The notes under the pieces: generated by a model
The model's input: only the letters and a program-made list of their open reading frames with translations
The model's database searches: none
What the model was told of the DNA's origin: nothing
Assembly (NCBI RefSeq): GCF_017315725.1
Contig: NZ_JAFLRG010000002.1
Location: 992,001-1,056,000 of the forward strand
Reading direction: 5' to 3'
DNA: 64,000 nt
DNA from: Trinickia acidisoli
GTDB taxonomy: Bacteria; Pseudomonadota; Gammaproteobacteria; Burkholderiales; Burkholderiaceae
Position numbers and translations under genes: made by a program
Part shown: piece by piece, positions 27,409 through 34,428 of the stretch
Position numbering within the stretch: the first letter of the stretch is position 1
Layout: each line of letters begins with the position of its first letter

Positions 27409-28068
27409 TCACTGCCCACTGCGAGCGACGTCCACGGGCTCGGCGAAGCGCACGCCGGGGGCCGCGCGCAACGCAGCGACGATCTTCTCGGTGTCGTGGC
27501 GTGGGCCGAGCGTGCCGAGCGAATAGACGCCGTCCTCGTTCGGGCCGCCGACGATCTGCAGATTCAGCGGCGCGAGCAGCGCCTGCAACTTGCCGACCGT
27601 CATCGAAGAGTCGACGACGAGCCGGATCGATGCCTGGGGCAATCTCGCATCGGACGAAGACAACGTGCGATAGGCGGGGCTCCGCGGGGATGTGCCCAAC
27701 GCGACGAGGCCACCCGCTTCGAGCAGCACCATCGCGGCCAAGCCGCACGCGGCCCAAGCCCAACGGCTGCGCGCCGCTCCGCCGGCACGCGCGTAGCGGG
27801 CTCCCTGCCGCTCCTCGGCCTGCACTTTCTGCATCAATCGGTCGAGCCCCCGTTCGACGGGCAGGTCGACGTCTACGGCCACGTTCATCGCCGCATGTAC
27901 GCGCCGTTGGCGAACGAGTTCCTCGCGGCAAGGGACGCACTCGCGCACGTGCTCCTCGACGTCGCGACGGACGGCGTCGGACGCGGTCCCGTTGACGATC
28001 CATGGCAGCAAGTCCCAAACACGCAGATGGGTGCGCTCGGAACCGTCGTTGATCGATATGTTCTTCAC
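27409..28068 (-). CDS. Zinc-finger anti-sigma factor
   Basis: A 219-residue protein. The N-terminus has the ZAS zinc motif HVRECVPC (H-x3-C-x2-C), then one membrane helix (about WAWAACGLAAMVLLEAGGL). The C-terminal part (GKLQALLAPLNLQIVGG, later IVAALRAAPGVRFAEPV) resembles an inhibitor-I9/propeptide-like fold outside the membrane. I use a GTG start at 28068 because it overlaps the sigma stop by 4 nt (GTGA). It should hold the upstream ECF sigma factor inactive until an envelope signal. Confidence 0.82.
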   Translation of the reverse strand: MKNISINDGSERTHLRVWDLLPWIVNGTASDAVRRDVEEHVRECVPCREELVRQRRVHAAMNVAVDVDLPVERGLDRLMQKVQAEERQGARYARAGGAARSRWAWAACGLAAMVLLEAGGLVALGTSPRSPAYRTLSSSDARLPQASIRLVVDSSMTVGKLQALLAPLNLQIVGGPNEDGVYSLGTLGPRHDTEKIVAALRAAPGVRFAEPVDVARSGQ

Positions 28069-28697
28069 TGGTCGTCCTCGGCAAAGCCGGCCAGCGCCGG
28101 CATGACGTTGCGTAACTTCACGCGGGCGTGAAACATCCGAGCCTTCACCGTACTCACGGGCGAGGCGGTCATCTCGGCGATCTCTTCGAGCGAATGTCCC
28201 ATGACATAAGCCATTTCCATCACGAGGCGCTGCTCGGGCGTGAGCCGCGTCAAACCCTTGTTGAGCCAATCGATCAACTCGTGATCGATTGACTCGCCCG
28301 CGACCATCTCGTGCTCGCCTTGCAACGGCTCGAAGGGTAGATCGCCTTGTCGCAGCGCTTTCAGCGTCACGCGATAGGCGATTCCCATGATCCAAGTGGA
28401 CACGCGCGCCTGCGCCCGAAACTCATGGGCTTTTTGCCAGACGACAAGGAACGTATCGTTGACGACCTCCTCGATCACGTCTTCTCGACGCGTGAAGCGA
28501 ACCAAGAAGCGAACGAGCCGGCGATGGTACTCGCGATAGAGCGTGGCCAGCGCCGCCTTGTCGCGCGCCGCGATGCGCTCGAGCAACGCGACGTCGTCCG
28601 CATCGTTGCTGCGGGCGGTGGCCGGCCGCGGCCGTGTTTCCGTGGGTTCGACGATCGGCAACATACTGTTCTGAATCCACCCGATTCGATATTTCAC
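28065..28697 (-). CDS. ECF RNA polymerase sigma factor
   Basis: A 210-residue sigma-70 family ECF factor. Region 2 spans about 45-110 (YREYHRRLVRFLVRF, DTFLVVWQKAHEFR) and region 4 about 145-195 (LTPEQRLVMEMAYVMG, then SVSTVKARMFHARVKLR with small variation). An internal ATG at 28664 is an alternative start. It heads a six-gene minus-strand operon with its anti-sigma, a solute-binding protein, two kinases and a regulator. The 16-bp TAAGGA palindrome at 28810-28825 lies about 113 bp upstream. Confidence 0.9.
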   Translation of the reverse strand: MKYRIGWIQNSMLPIVEPTETRPRPATARSNDADDVALLERIAARDKAALATLYREYHRRLVRFLVRFTRREDVIEEVVNDTFLVVWQKAHEFRAQARVSTWIMGIAYRVTLKALRQGDLPFEPLQGEHEMVAGESIDHELIDWLNKGLTRLTPEQRLVMEMAYVMGHSLEEIAEMTASPVSTVKARMFHARVKLRNVMPALAGFAEDDQ

Positions 28698-29171
28698 TGT
28701 AGGTACCCACTAGCGTGAGAAAAGTTGCAACTCATGCGCATCGATCCGGCGCAAGTTTCACTTTGCCCTATGCGTCTGACAATTTAGATCGGAAAACACG
28801 GATTCAAATGTAAGGAAATCCTTACGCAACCTATGCACAGGCCCGATGAAATCCTTTACTGCCGGCCATTTTGCCGCGTAAGGATTTCGGGGGCCACGTT
28901 TTTCCTGTTGCGCAACTAGCGCGGCGCCCATGCATCCGGCATCACGATCGCCGGCACTAACGGACAACAAGACTTCATTCATCGAAGCCGGGCGCGACCG
29001 AGCGCGTCCCACCTTTAGGGATGACATCGCAGAACAAGCGAGCATCTCCGGAACGAAACATCTGTCGTGAGAGGACAGTAGGTTTCGCCGTCTGATGGGA
29101 CGGCGCCGATGCCGCGGGTGCAGAGGCGGCGCCGCTAGTGCACGTGACGCTTCGACGACGAAGCGCGCTGA
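28698..29171. promoter_or_regulatory. Divergent intergenic region between sigma operon and HrpG-like gene
   Basis: This 474-bp gap has a 16-bp perfect palindrome GTAAGGAAATCCTTAC at 28810-28825. A second inverted pair (GAAATCCTTTAC at 28848-28859, GTAAGGATTTC at 28878-28888) carries the same half-sites. All lie on the sigma-factor side, 110-220 bp before it. The remaining ~280 bp before the HrpG-like gene show no further element I recognise, and no convincing gene in either direction. Confidence 0.55.
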
Positions 29172-29984
29172 ATGGAGAGTAAAGTGCGATTCGCTCTTGT
29201 TACCGAAGATCATCAACTGACAGCCAGCCTGACGGACTCGTTTGCGGACGAGGCCATCGCGGTCGACGCGTTCGATGCGGAACTGCCCCTGTTTCGTGCA
29301 ATGCGCACGACGGCATTCGACGCGGTGCTGATCGATGCGAAGAACAACTCGATGCTGGTCAATTCGCTGCTGTCCTGGCGCAACTGCAACGGGGACCTCT
29401 GTACACCCGTCATCGTACTGACGCCGTTCTCCAACTGGTCGGCGATGCTGCGGTGGATCAATGCGGGCGCGACCGACGTCGCGAACCGCTTCGATCTCGA
29501 GCAAGTGCGCCTGCGCGTACATGTCGCGCTGCAGCGACGCACGCAGGAAAAGGTCGACGATGTCATCTCACTTGGCTCCTATACGTTGCGACGCGATGTC
29601 GGCACGTTGACGATCGACGGCGAGGAAATTCCCCTAACGCCACGCGAATTCGCGATGGCATGGCTGTTCTTTTCGAGCCCCGGAAAATTCCTGAGCCGCG
29701 CTCAGATCGCCAGCAGTGTCTGGGGTTCGTGCGAAGACGTCGCCGGTCGCTCCATCGAGCAGCATGTCTATAAGCTGCGCCGGAAATTGCGCGTCGCGGG
29801 ATCCGCGGGCGCAAATCTGAAGACCGTCTATGCGCTCGGCTACAAACTGGACTTGTCCGCTTTGGGTGCTTCGCAAGATGAAGAGCCCGCGTCCGCGGAA
29901 GTGACGCGCCAAGCCCCTTCCGCAGGCTCGGCGGAGCTTTCACCGAATCACTCCCTGCCGGCCATGAAAGTGGCCGAATTCTGA
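29172..29984 (+). CDS. hrpG: OmpR-type response regulator, HrpG-like
   Basis: A 270-residue regulator with a divergent receiver (ALVTEDHQ, VLIDAKNN, VIVLTPFS; the usual C-terminal Lys-Pro is replaced by NRF) and a trans-reg-C winged helix (EIPLTPREFAMAWLFF, GRSIEQHVYKLRRKL, KTVYALGYKL). HrpG in Ralstonia and Xanthomonas is an OmpR-type regulator that activates hrpB/hrpX. Size, divergent receiver and location beside a Hrp T3SS support that role here. A GTG at 29184 with GGAG 7 nt upstream is the more likely start than the ATG at 29172. Generic OmpR regulator is the alternative. Confidence 0.65.
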   Translation: MESKVRFALVTEDHQLTASLTDSFADEAIAVDAFDAELPLFRAMRTTAFDAVLIDAKNNSMLVNSLLSWRNCNGDLCTPVIVLTPFSNWSAMLRWINAGATDVANRFDLEQVRLRVHVALQRRTQEKVDDVISLGSYTLRRDVGTLTIDGEEIPLTPREFAMAWLFFSSPGKFLSRAQIASSVWGSCEDVAGRSIEQHVYKLRRKLRVAGSAGANLKTVYALGYKLDLSALGASQDEEPASAEVTRQAPSAGSAELSPNHSLPAMKVAEF

Positions 29985-30399
29985 ATCCAATCTCCCTCCG
30001 GCCTTTAGATCGCGTATCCATCATCGGCGTCGATGATGGATGTGGTCGATCGTCCATTGCCGCCATCAACATCGACCGTCGATGACATTCGCCGACGTCG
30101 TTCGTCAACATGGACACCGATTCGTCAACATCGACGCGAATCCATCAACGTCGATGCTGATTGTCGATATCGATTGCGCGCTCGCTCATCGATTTCACCG
30201 ATTCGTTTCGCCGATGTCCCGACGACTTCGCCGATACCAGGAAGCTGACCGATAGCGGCCGCGTATCGTCGATCCCGAGCGATGTGCCATGCCGCCGTGT
30301 TTCCAGCGGGAACGTGCGTGGGCGCTTCGTCGCGCGGCGAAACATTCCCGCATTGCCCTCGGGCAGTGCGCATCCCCATTCATGATGACGAGGTTATTC
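29985..30399 (+). promoter_or_regulatory. Harpin upstream region with two hrpII/PIP boxes
   Basis: The 415-bp gap contains a perfect PIP box TTCGC-N15-TTCGC (30207-30231) and a YANNNT element TATCGT at 30264-30269, 32 nt downstream. A second TTCG-N16-TTCG (30101-30124) is part of a 20-bp imperfect tandem repeat (TTCGTCAACAT at 30101 and 30121). Several other CATCAAC and CGTCGATG copies occur between 30060 and 30160. The start codon follows 130 nt after the -10. Confidence 0.8.
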
Positions 30400-31266
30400 A
30401 TGAGCGTAGCAATCGACAATTCATCCGGCTCGGGCATCAATTCGCTTGATTTTTCGAGCCCGTCGCAGTCCGGCGGCAACTCGGCCCAGCAACTCGAGCA
30501 AATCCTGGCCGAAGTGCTGCAGATGATCGAACAACTGCTTGCCCAAGCGGTTCAAACGCAGAACGCACAAACCGGCATGGATTCGAACGGCGGCGGCGGT
30601 GGCGGCAGCCCCTCGCCTGATGCTGCGGGCGGTGGCGGCGCGCCGTCAGGCGCGGGCGCGGGTGGCGGTGGCGCGCCCGCAGCAGGCGGCCCCGCGGACG
30701 CAGGCGGCGCGAACGGTGTCGGTGGTCCGTCGGACGCCGCGGACGGCGGCCAGCAAAACTCGCTCGACTCGACGCTGCAGAGCATCCTGACGATGCTGCA
30801 ACAGCTCGAATCGCAAAACAGCCAAACGGGCAGCGGCCAGAACAACAACGACCAAATCACACAAGTGCTCGGCGAAATCCTGAACATGCTGAAGCAGCAG
30901 ATCGACGGCGCAGGTGGTGCAAGCGGCGCAGGTGGCGGCGGTGGCGGTAACGCCGGCGGTGCAAGCGGTGCAGGCGGGGGCGATGCCGGCGGCCCGAGCG
31001 GCGTGAGCGGACCCGACGGCGCGGGCGGCCCCGCAGCAGCAGGCGGCGCGAATCAGCCGCAGTCGATCGAATCGATGCTCGCGGAAATCACGGAGATGCT
31101 CCAGCAATTGCAATCACAAGGCGGCCAATCCAGCGGCGGCGGCTCCGGCTCCAACTCCGGCGGCGGTGGTCCGACGCAGAACCAAGTGCAGATGCTCGGC
31201 GAAATCACGCAAATGCTGCAGAAGATCATGGATCAGCAGAAGGCGTCGGGCGCCAGCGGCGTCTGA
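30400..31266 (+). CDS. Glycine-rich harpin (PopA/HpaG-like)
   Basis: A 288-residue protein with no Cys, rich in Gly, Ser, Gln and Ala. Amphipathic helices (QQLEQILAEVLQMIEQLLAQ, STLQSILTMLQQLESQ, VLGEILNMLKQQID, MLAEITEMLQQLQSQ, MLGEITQMLQKIMDQ) alternate with glycine-rich linkers. This is the composition of harpins, heat-stable proteins secreted by Hrp T3SS that act in the plant apoplast or at the translocation pore. The ATG at 30400 has GAGG 6 nt upstream. A perfect PIP box controls it and a terminator follows. Confidence 0.85.
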   Translation: MSVAIDNSSGSGINSLDFSSPSQSGGNSAQQLEQILAEVLQMIEQLLAQAVQTQNAQTGMDSNGGGGGGSPSPDAAGGGGAPSGAGAGGGGAPAAGGPADAGGANGVGGPSDAADGGQQNSLDSTLQSILTMLQQLESQNSQTGSGQNNNDQITQVLGEILNMLKQQIDGAGGASGAGGGGGGNAGGASGAGGGDAGGPSGVSGPDGAGGPAAAGGANQPQSIESMLAEITEMLQQLQSQGGQSSGGGSGSNSGGGGPTQNQVQMLGEITQMLQKIMDQQKASGASGV

Positions 31267-31280
31267 TCTCAGGCGGAACG

Positions 31281-31304
31281 AGCCGGCGCGATGCGCCGGC
31301 TTTT
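31281..31304 (+). terminator. Rho-independent terminator after the harpin gene
   Basis: An 8-bp GC stem (GCCGGCGC/GCGCCGGC, loop GAT) followed by TTTT, 15 bp after the harpin stop. Confidence 0.8.
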
Positions 31305-31340
31305 CCCATTTGAATAGCGCTACTCGGTATAAGGATTGCC

Positions 31341-32840
31341 ATGAGCATCTTTTCAAAAATCAAGCATGGGCTCGAGCACGTCGGCAGTGACATCGCGCAC
31401 GCCGCGAAGGACGTCGGTCATGGGCTCGAAACGGCGGGCAAGGATGTCGCCAAAGTCGGCAAAGGCATCGTCAACGGCGTCGAGGAAGTAGGCAAAACGC
31501 TCGTCAGTGACGCCGCGCAAGTTGCCGAGCACACGCTGCAAGCGGCGGGCGACCTCATGCAGGGCCATCTGCAAAAGGCCTTGAATCAAGCCATGCAAGC
31601 TACGCAGGATCTCGCCAAAACCGCCTACGATGCAGGCACGGCCGGCGAACAAGCTACCGTCGATTCGCTCGCCCACATGCATCTGAGCAAGAAGATGGAT
31701 ACGGCGATGGGCAAGGCCGAGAAAGGCATGCAGCAAATCGGCCAAGGCATCAAGACCGGCGTGGGCATGGTCGGCACGACGCTCGGCAAAGACGTCGGCA
31801 CGGTCGGCAAAGATCTCGCCAAGACCGGCGACGATCTCGTTCATGGGCGCTGGCAGCAAGCGCTCAACGATACGGTCAAGACTGCCCAAGACGGATTCAA
31901 TACGGCCTACGACGCCAGCACCGCGCTCGGCCATGCCACCGTCGACTCGCTCGCGAACATGCATCTGAGCAAGGGGTTGGACAACGCGATGGGCAAGGTC
32001 GAGAAGGGTTACAACGCGCTCACCAACGACGTCAAGTCGAGCGTCGACCAGGTCGGCGCTCAGGTCGTCGACGGAACCGAAGGCGCGATCAAAGCCACGG
32101 TGCAGGCGGGCAAAGACGCGGCGCATGGTCAATGGGGTGCCGCGCTCGGCGATCTCGGTAGTGCCGGCATGGATACGCTCGAGGTTGCATCGGACCTCTC
32201 GCCCGAAGGCGCGATGGCGGCCGTCGGCACGCAGGCGCTCGTCAACGCGCACATCGGCAGCCAGCAACTCGACGAAGCGATCGGCGGCGCGTTGCACGGC
32301 AACGTCACGCAAACGGTCAAGGGCGTCGTCAAGAACGTCTCCGAGATGGAAGTCAGCAACGAGGCGGAGGACAAGCTCGGCTCGCTGGCATCGAAGGTCA
32401 TGCCCGAGGGCGCTGCGGGCTCGGGCTCCCCTTACGCTGAAATTGCAGCCGCGGGTGCCATGGGCATCGCCGGCAGCGGCGGATTCTCGGTTGGCTCGAA
32501 GCGCTCGCACTCCTCGGTCGAAGGTAGCGCGGGCGGCGCGGGTGGATCGTCGAAGACGAAGCTCGGCGAACGCGTGAGTGCGATGGTGGGCCGCGGCGGG
32601 AGTCAGGGCCGCACGGCCGGAAGCAAGCAAGCGGCCGCCGGCAAAACCGAGGACAAGAAGGAAAAAGAGGAAAAGCAAGCCGACAATGCGCAGAATGCTT
32701 CGAGCAATACCGCCAACCAAGCTGCCGGCGCCAACGGGCAGCCTGACGAGGAGATGCTCGAGATGTTCATGCTGCAAGCGGGCATGTCGCGGCAGGACGA
32801 CGCGAAGAAACGCCGAGCCGAGTTGACGGGCGACGCCTGA
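31341..32840 (+). CDS. Amphipathic-repeat protein, candidate T3SS-secreted protein
   Basis: A 499-residue protein without Cys or signal peptide. The N-terminal half repeats short amphipathic segments rich in Val, Gly, Lys and Asp (SDIAHAAKDVGHGLETAGKD). A ~105-residue unit is duplicated: ATVDSLAHMHLSKKMDTAMGK and ATVDSLANMHLSKGLDNAMGK mark equivalent ends. Residues 370-499 are low-complexity with a charged KTEDKKEKEEKQ stretch. It sits between a harpin and the T3SS, so a secreted accessory or translocation protein is plausible. No hrpII box in its 36-bp upstream gap after the terminator; read-through or its own weak promoter. Confidence 0.65.
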   Translation: MSIFSKIKHGLEHVGSDIAHAAKDVGHGLETAGKDVAKVGKGIVNGVEEVGKTLVSDAAQVAEHTLQAAGDLMQGHLQKALNQAMQATQDLAKTAYDAGTAGEQATVDSLAHMHLSKKMDTAMGKAEKGMQQIGQGIKTGVGMVGTTLGKDVGTVGKDLAKTGDDLVHGRWQQALNDTVKTAQDGFNTAYDASTALGHATVDSLANMHLSKGLDNAMGKVEKGYNALTNDVKSSVDQVGAQVVDGTEGAIKATVQAGKDAAHGQWGAALGDLGSAGMDTLEVASDLSPEGAMAAVGTQALVNAHIGSQQLDEAIGGALHGNVTQTVKGVVKNVSEMEVSNEAEDKLGSLASKVMPEGAAGSGSPYAEIAAAGAMGIAGSGGFSVGSKRSHSSVEGSAGGAGGSSKTKLGERVSAMVGRGGSQGRTAGSKQAAAGKTEDKKEKEEKQADNAQNASSNTANQAAGANGQPDEEMLEMFMLQAGMSRQDDAKKRRAELTGDA

Positions 32841-32867
32841 GCGGCGAACGTTCGCTTCGTGTCACGA

Positions 32868-32896
32868 AAAGGACCGGCTCGCGAGGCCGGTCCTTC
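32868..32896. terminator. Bidirectional terminator between convergent genes
   Basis: A 10-bp perfect stem (AAGGACCGGC/GCCGGTCCTT) with a 7-nt loop between the 31341 gene and the convergent Fic gene. A and T at the stem base can serve both strands. Confidence 0.75.
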
Positions 32897-32914
32897 ATTA
32901 GGCACGTGCTGCGC

Positions 32915-34270
32915 TCAGTGCGGCCGGTTGGCATCGATCCAGGCCTGCGTGGCCGTCAGCGTCAGCCGGTACCGCGCGCAGTTGAATACCTCCAGCTTCC
33001 TCAACTCGTCGAGCAACATTGCCTGGAAGCCCGGGGCTTGGTCCTCGGTGAGCCCCAGCTCTTCCATTGCGGCCTGCGCGGATCTTCTATCGCGAACCAC
33101 CAGGGCGATAGCCTCGGTCAGATGCTCCCGGTATCGCAATCTCAGAGGATTCGGGGCTGCCATGGACTCCATCACGACGACATACTTGCGCATCGAGCGA
33201 CGATAAGTCCATGCGAACAAGTCCACCGCGCGCGAGACATCGAGGAATTCGTATACGCCCAGCATTGCTTGGGCGTAGTCGTGAGGGTCGACGTCCAGGA
33301 AGGACAGCGGCGAACAGTTATAAAGCATCAGCGGAATGTTTGCCGCGAGGCGACTGGTGCGCTTGTTGCCATCCTCGAATGGCTGTAGGTACGCCAGATT
33401 CACCCACGAAAAGAAGGCAGCCTCGATCGGGTTCTTGATGAGTCTAGCCTTGGCCAGGATCGTCTCCAGCATCTCGCCAAGCACCGCTGGCACTTGAGTT
33501 GGCACATAGACCGTGTCACTGATGTTGACCAACTTCTTGCGGATGACGCCCAGCGCCTCGGTATCCGCAAGCAGGTCCTGCATGAGCACGGCATGCAGAT
33601 TTCGGATGAGCGCCGTCGAGAGGCCCTGCAACGGCACCGCATCGACCAGAAACTCGATGGCGGTCTTGTGGTTGAGCAGCATCACCGCGTCGGCGTCGCT
33701 GCCGGCGGTCCCGCGCTTGAACAAGTCCTCGGTCGCCAGCAAGGTGTAGCGGTTGCCCTCCAAACGAGAGGACGACCAGGACAGGTCGATGAGCAACTGC
33801 TCCAGCACCTTGCGCGCGTATGTCCCCGCTGGTTGTTGTCCGCCCAGGCGACCGTCACGATAGAGCGCTTCGGCCAGGTCTCGTGGCATCAGCCAACTCT
33901 TGTTGGGCACGTAGTCGTCGACAAATTCGCTCCGGTAGGTAACCGGGTCGCGGGCCGCCAAGGGCATGTCGAGTTTGCGGCCGAGTTCAACGGCTGCGGG
34001 CGACCATACCGGATGCGGGCCCGCGGGAGTCTCTTGCGGGGTGGCGGTCGGGACGGCTGCAGCCACCGCGGCCAGCCGGTAGCGAGTTGCGCGGCCCTTG
34101 CCACTACGTGTGAGTTGCCCGCTGCCGAAAAGCGCATCGAGGTGACGCCGGACGGTGGCAGAACTACCGTGCGTTGCGTGGACGACCTCGGTAGAGGAAA
34201 CCTCCACGTGTCCCGTCTGGGCCAAGCGTTGGAAGGCGTCGAGAATAAGTGCCGACGTTACTCTGCTCAT
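32915..34270 (-). CDS. Fic family protein with N-terminal winged helix and altered active site
   Basis: A 451-residue protein. Residues 1-70 form a winged-helix DNA-binding domain (SSTEVVHATHGSSATVRRHL). A Fic/DOC core follows with an inhibitory-helix motif SSSRLEGN (S-x3-E-G/N) near residue 165 and the loop LQPFEDGNKRTSR near residue 310. In active Fic enzymes this loop starts with His (HPFxxGNGR) and transfers AMP or another group; here the His position is Gln and GNGR is GNKR. It may be inactive or act as a regulator. The gene starts inside an array of 9-bp repeats, consistent with autoregulation. Confidence 0.85.
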   Translation of the reverse strand: MSRVTSALILDAFQRLAQTGHVEVSSTEVVHATHGSSATVRRHLDALFGSGQLTRSGKGRATRYRLAAVAAAVPTATPQETPAGPHPVWSPAAVELGRKLDMPLAARDPVTYRSEFVDDYVPNKSWLMPRDLAEALYRDGRLGGQQPAGTYARKVLEQLLIDLSWSSSRLEGNRYTLLATEDLFKRGTAGSDADAVMLLNHKTAIEFLVDAVPLQGLSTALIRNLHAVLMQDLLADTEALGVIRKKLVNISDTVYVPTQVPAVLGEMLETILAKARLIKNPIEAAFFSWVNLAYLQPFEDGNKRTSRLAANIPLMLYNCSPLSFLDVDPHDYAQAMLGVYEFLDVSRAVDLFAWTYRRSMRKYVVVMESMAAPNPLRLRYREHLTEAIALVVRDRRSAQAAMEELGLTEDQAPGFQAMLLDELRKLEVFNCARYRLTLTATQAWIDANRPH

Positions 34271-34384
34271 TTATCTGCTCAGTATCTGCTCACAGTTGAG
34301 CAAATACTATCCAAAATGAGCAGATACCTCAAGTTTTGAGCAGATACTGAGCAGATTCGCTGCCGTGAGCCGATTTGAGCAGAT
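34262..34384. repeat. Operator array of TGAGCAGAT repeats before the Fic gene
   Basis: Nine-base units TGAGCAGAT (or its complement ATCTGCTCA, single mismatches allowed) start at 34273, 34284, 34297, 34317, 34337, 34348, 34366 and 34376. A further partial copy overlaps the Fic start codon. Pairs at 34273/34284 and 34337/34348 are 11 bp apart, one helical turn. Both orientations occur. This suits binding of a dimeric winged-helix protein, most simply the Fic protein itself. Confidence 0.8.
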
Positions 34385-34428
34385 TGCAGAGCCTAGGCAT
34401 GGCACCTTGCGGCGGCCCTACTCCCCCA

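Noticed and set aside
28758..29522. A 254-codon minus-strand frame opposite the HrpG-like gene
   Set aside because: Composition is that of an antisense shadow, it has no ribosome-binding site, and the plus-strand regulator has clear domains.
30101..30124. Upstream harpin box as the main promoter
   Set aside because: No YANNNT lies 30-32 nt downstream and the perfect PIP box nearer the gene has one, so it is listed only as a possible second site.
30600..31180. GGC-rich simple repeats as a microsatellite or CRISPR-like array
   Set aside because: The repeats encode glycine linkers of the harpin, have no constant unit or spacers, and are explained by the protein.
31353..32777. A 474-codon minus-strand frame opposite the amphipathic-repeat gene
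   Set aside because: Antisense of a repetitive GC-rich gene; protein rich in Arg and Leu without recognisable domains.
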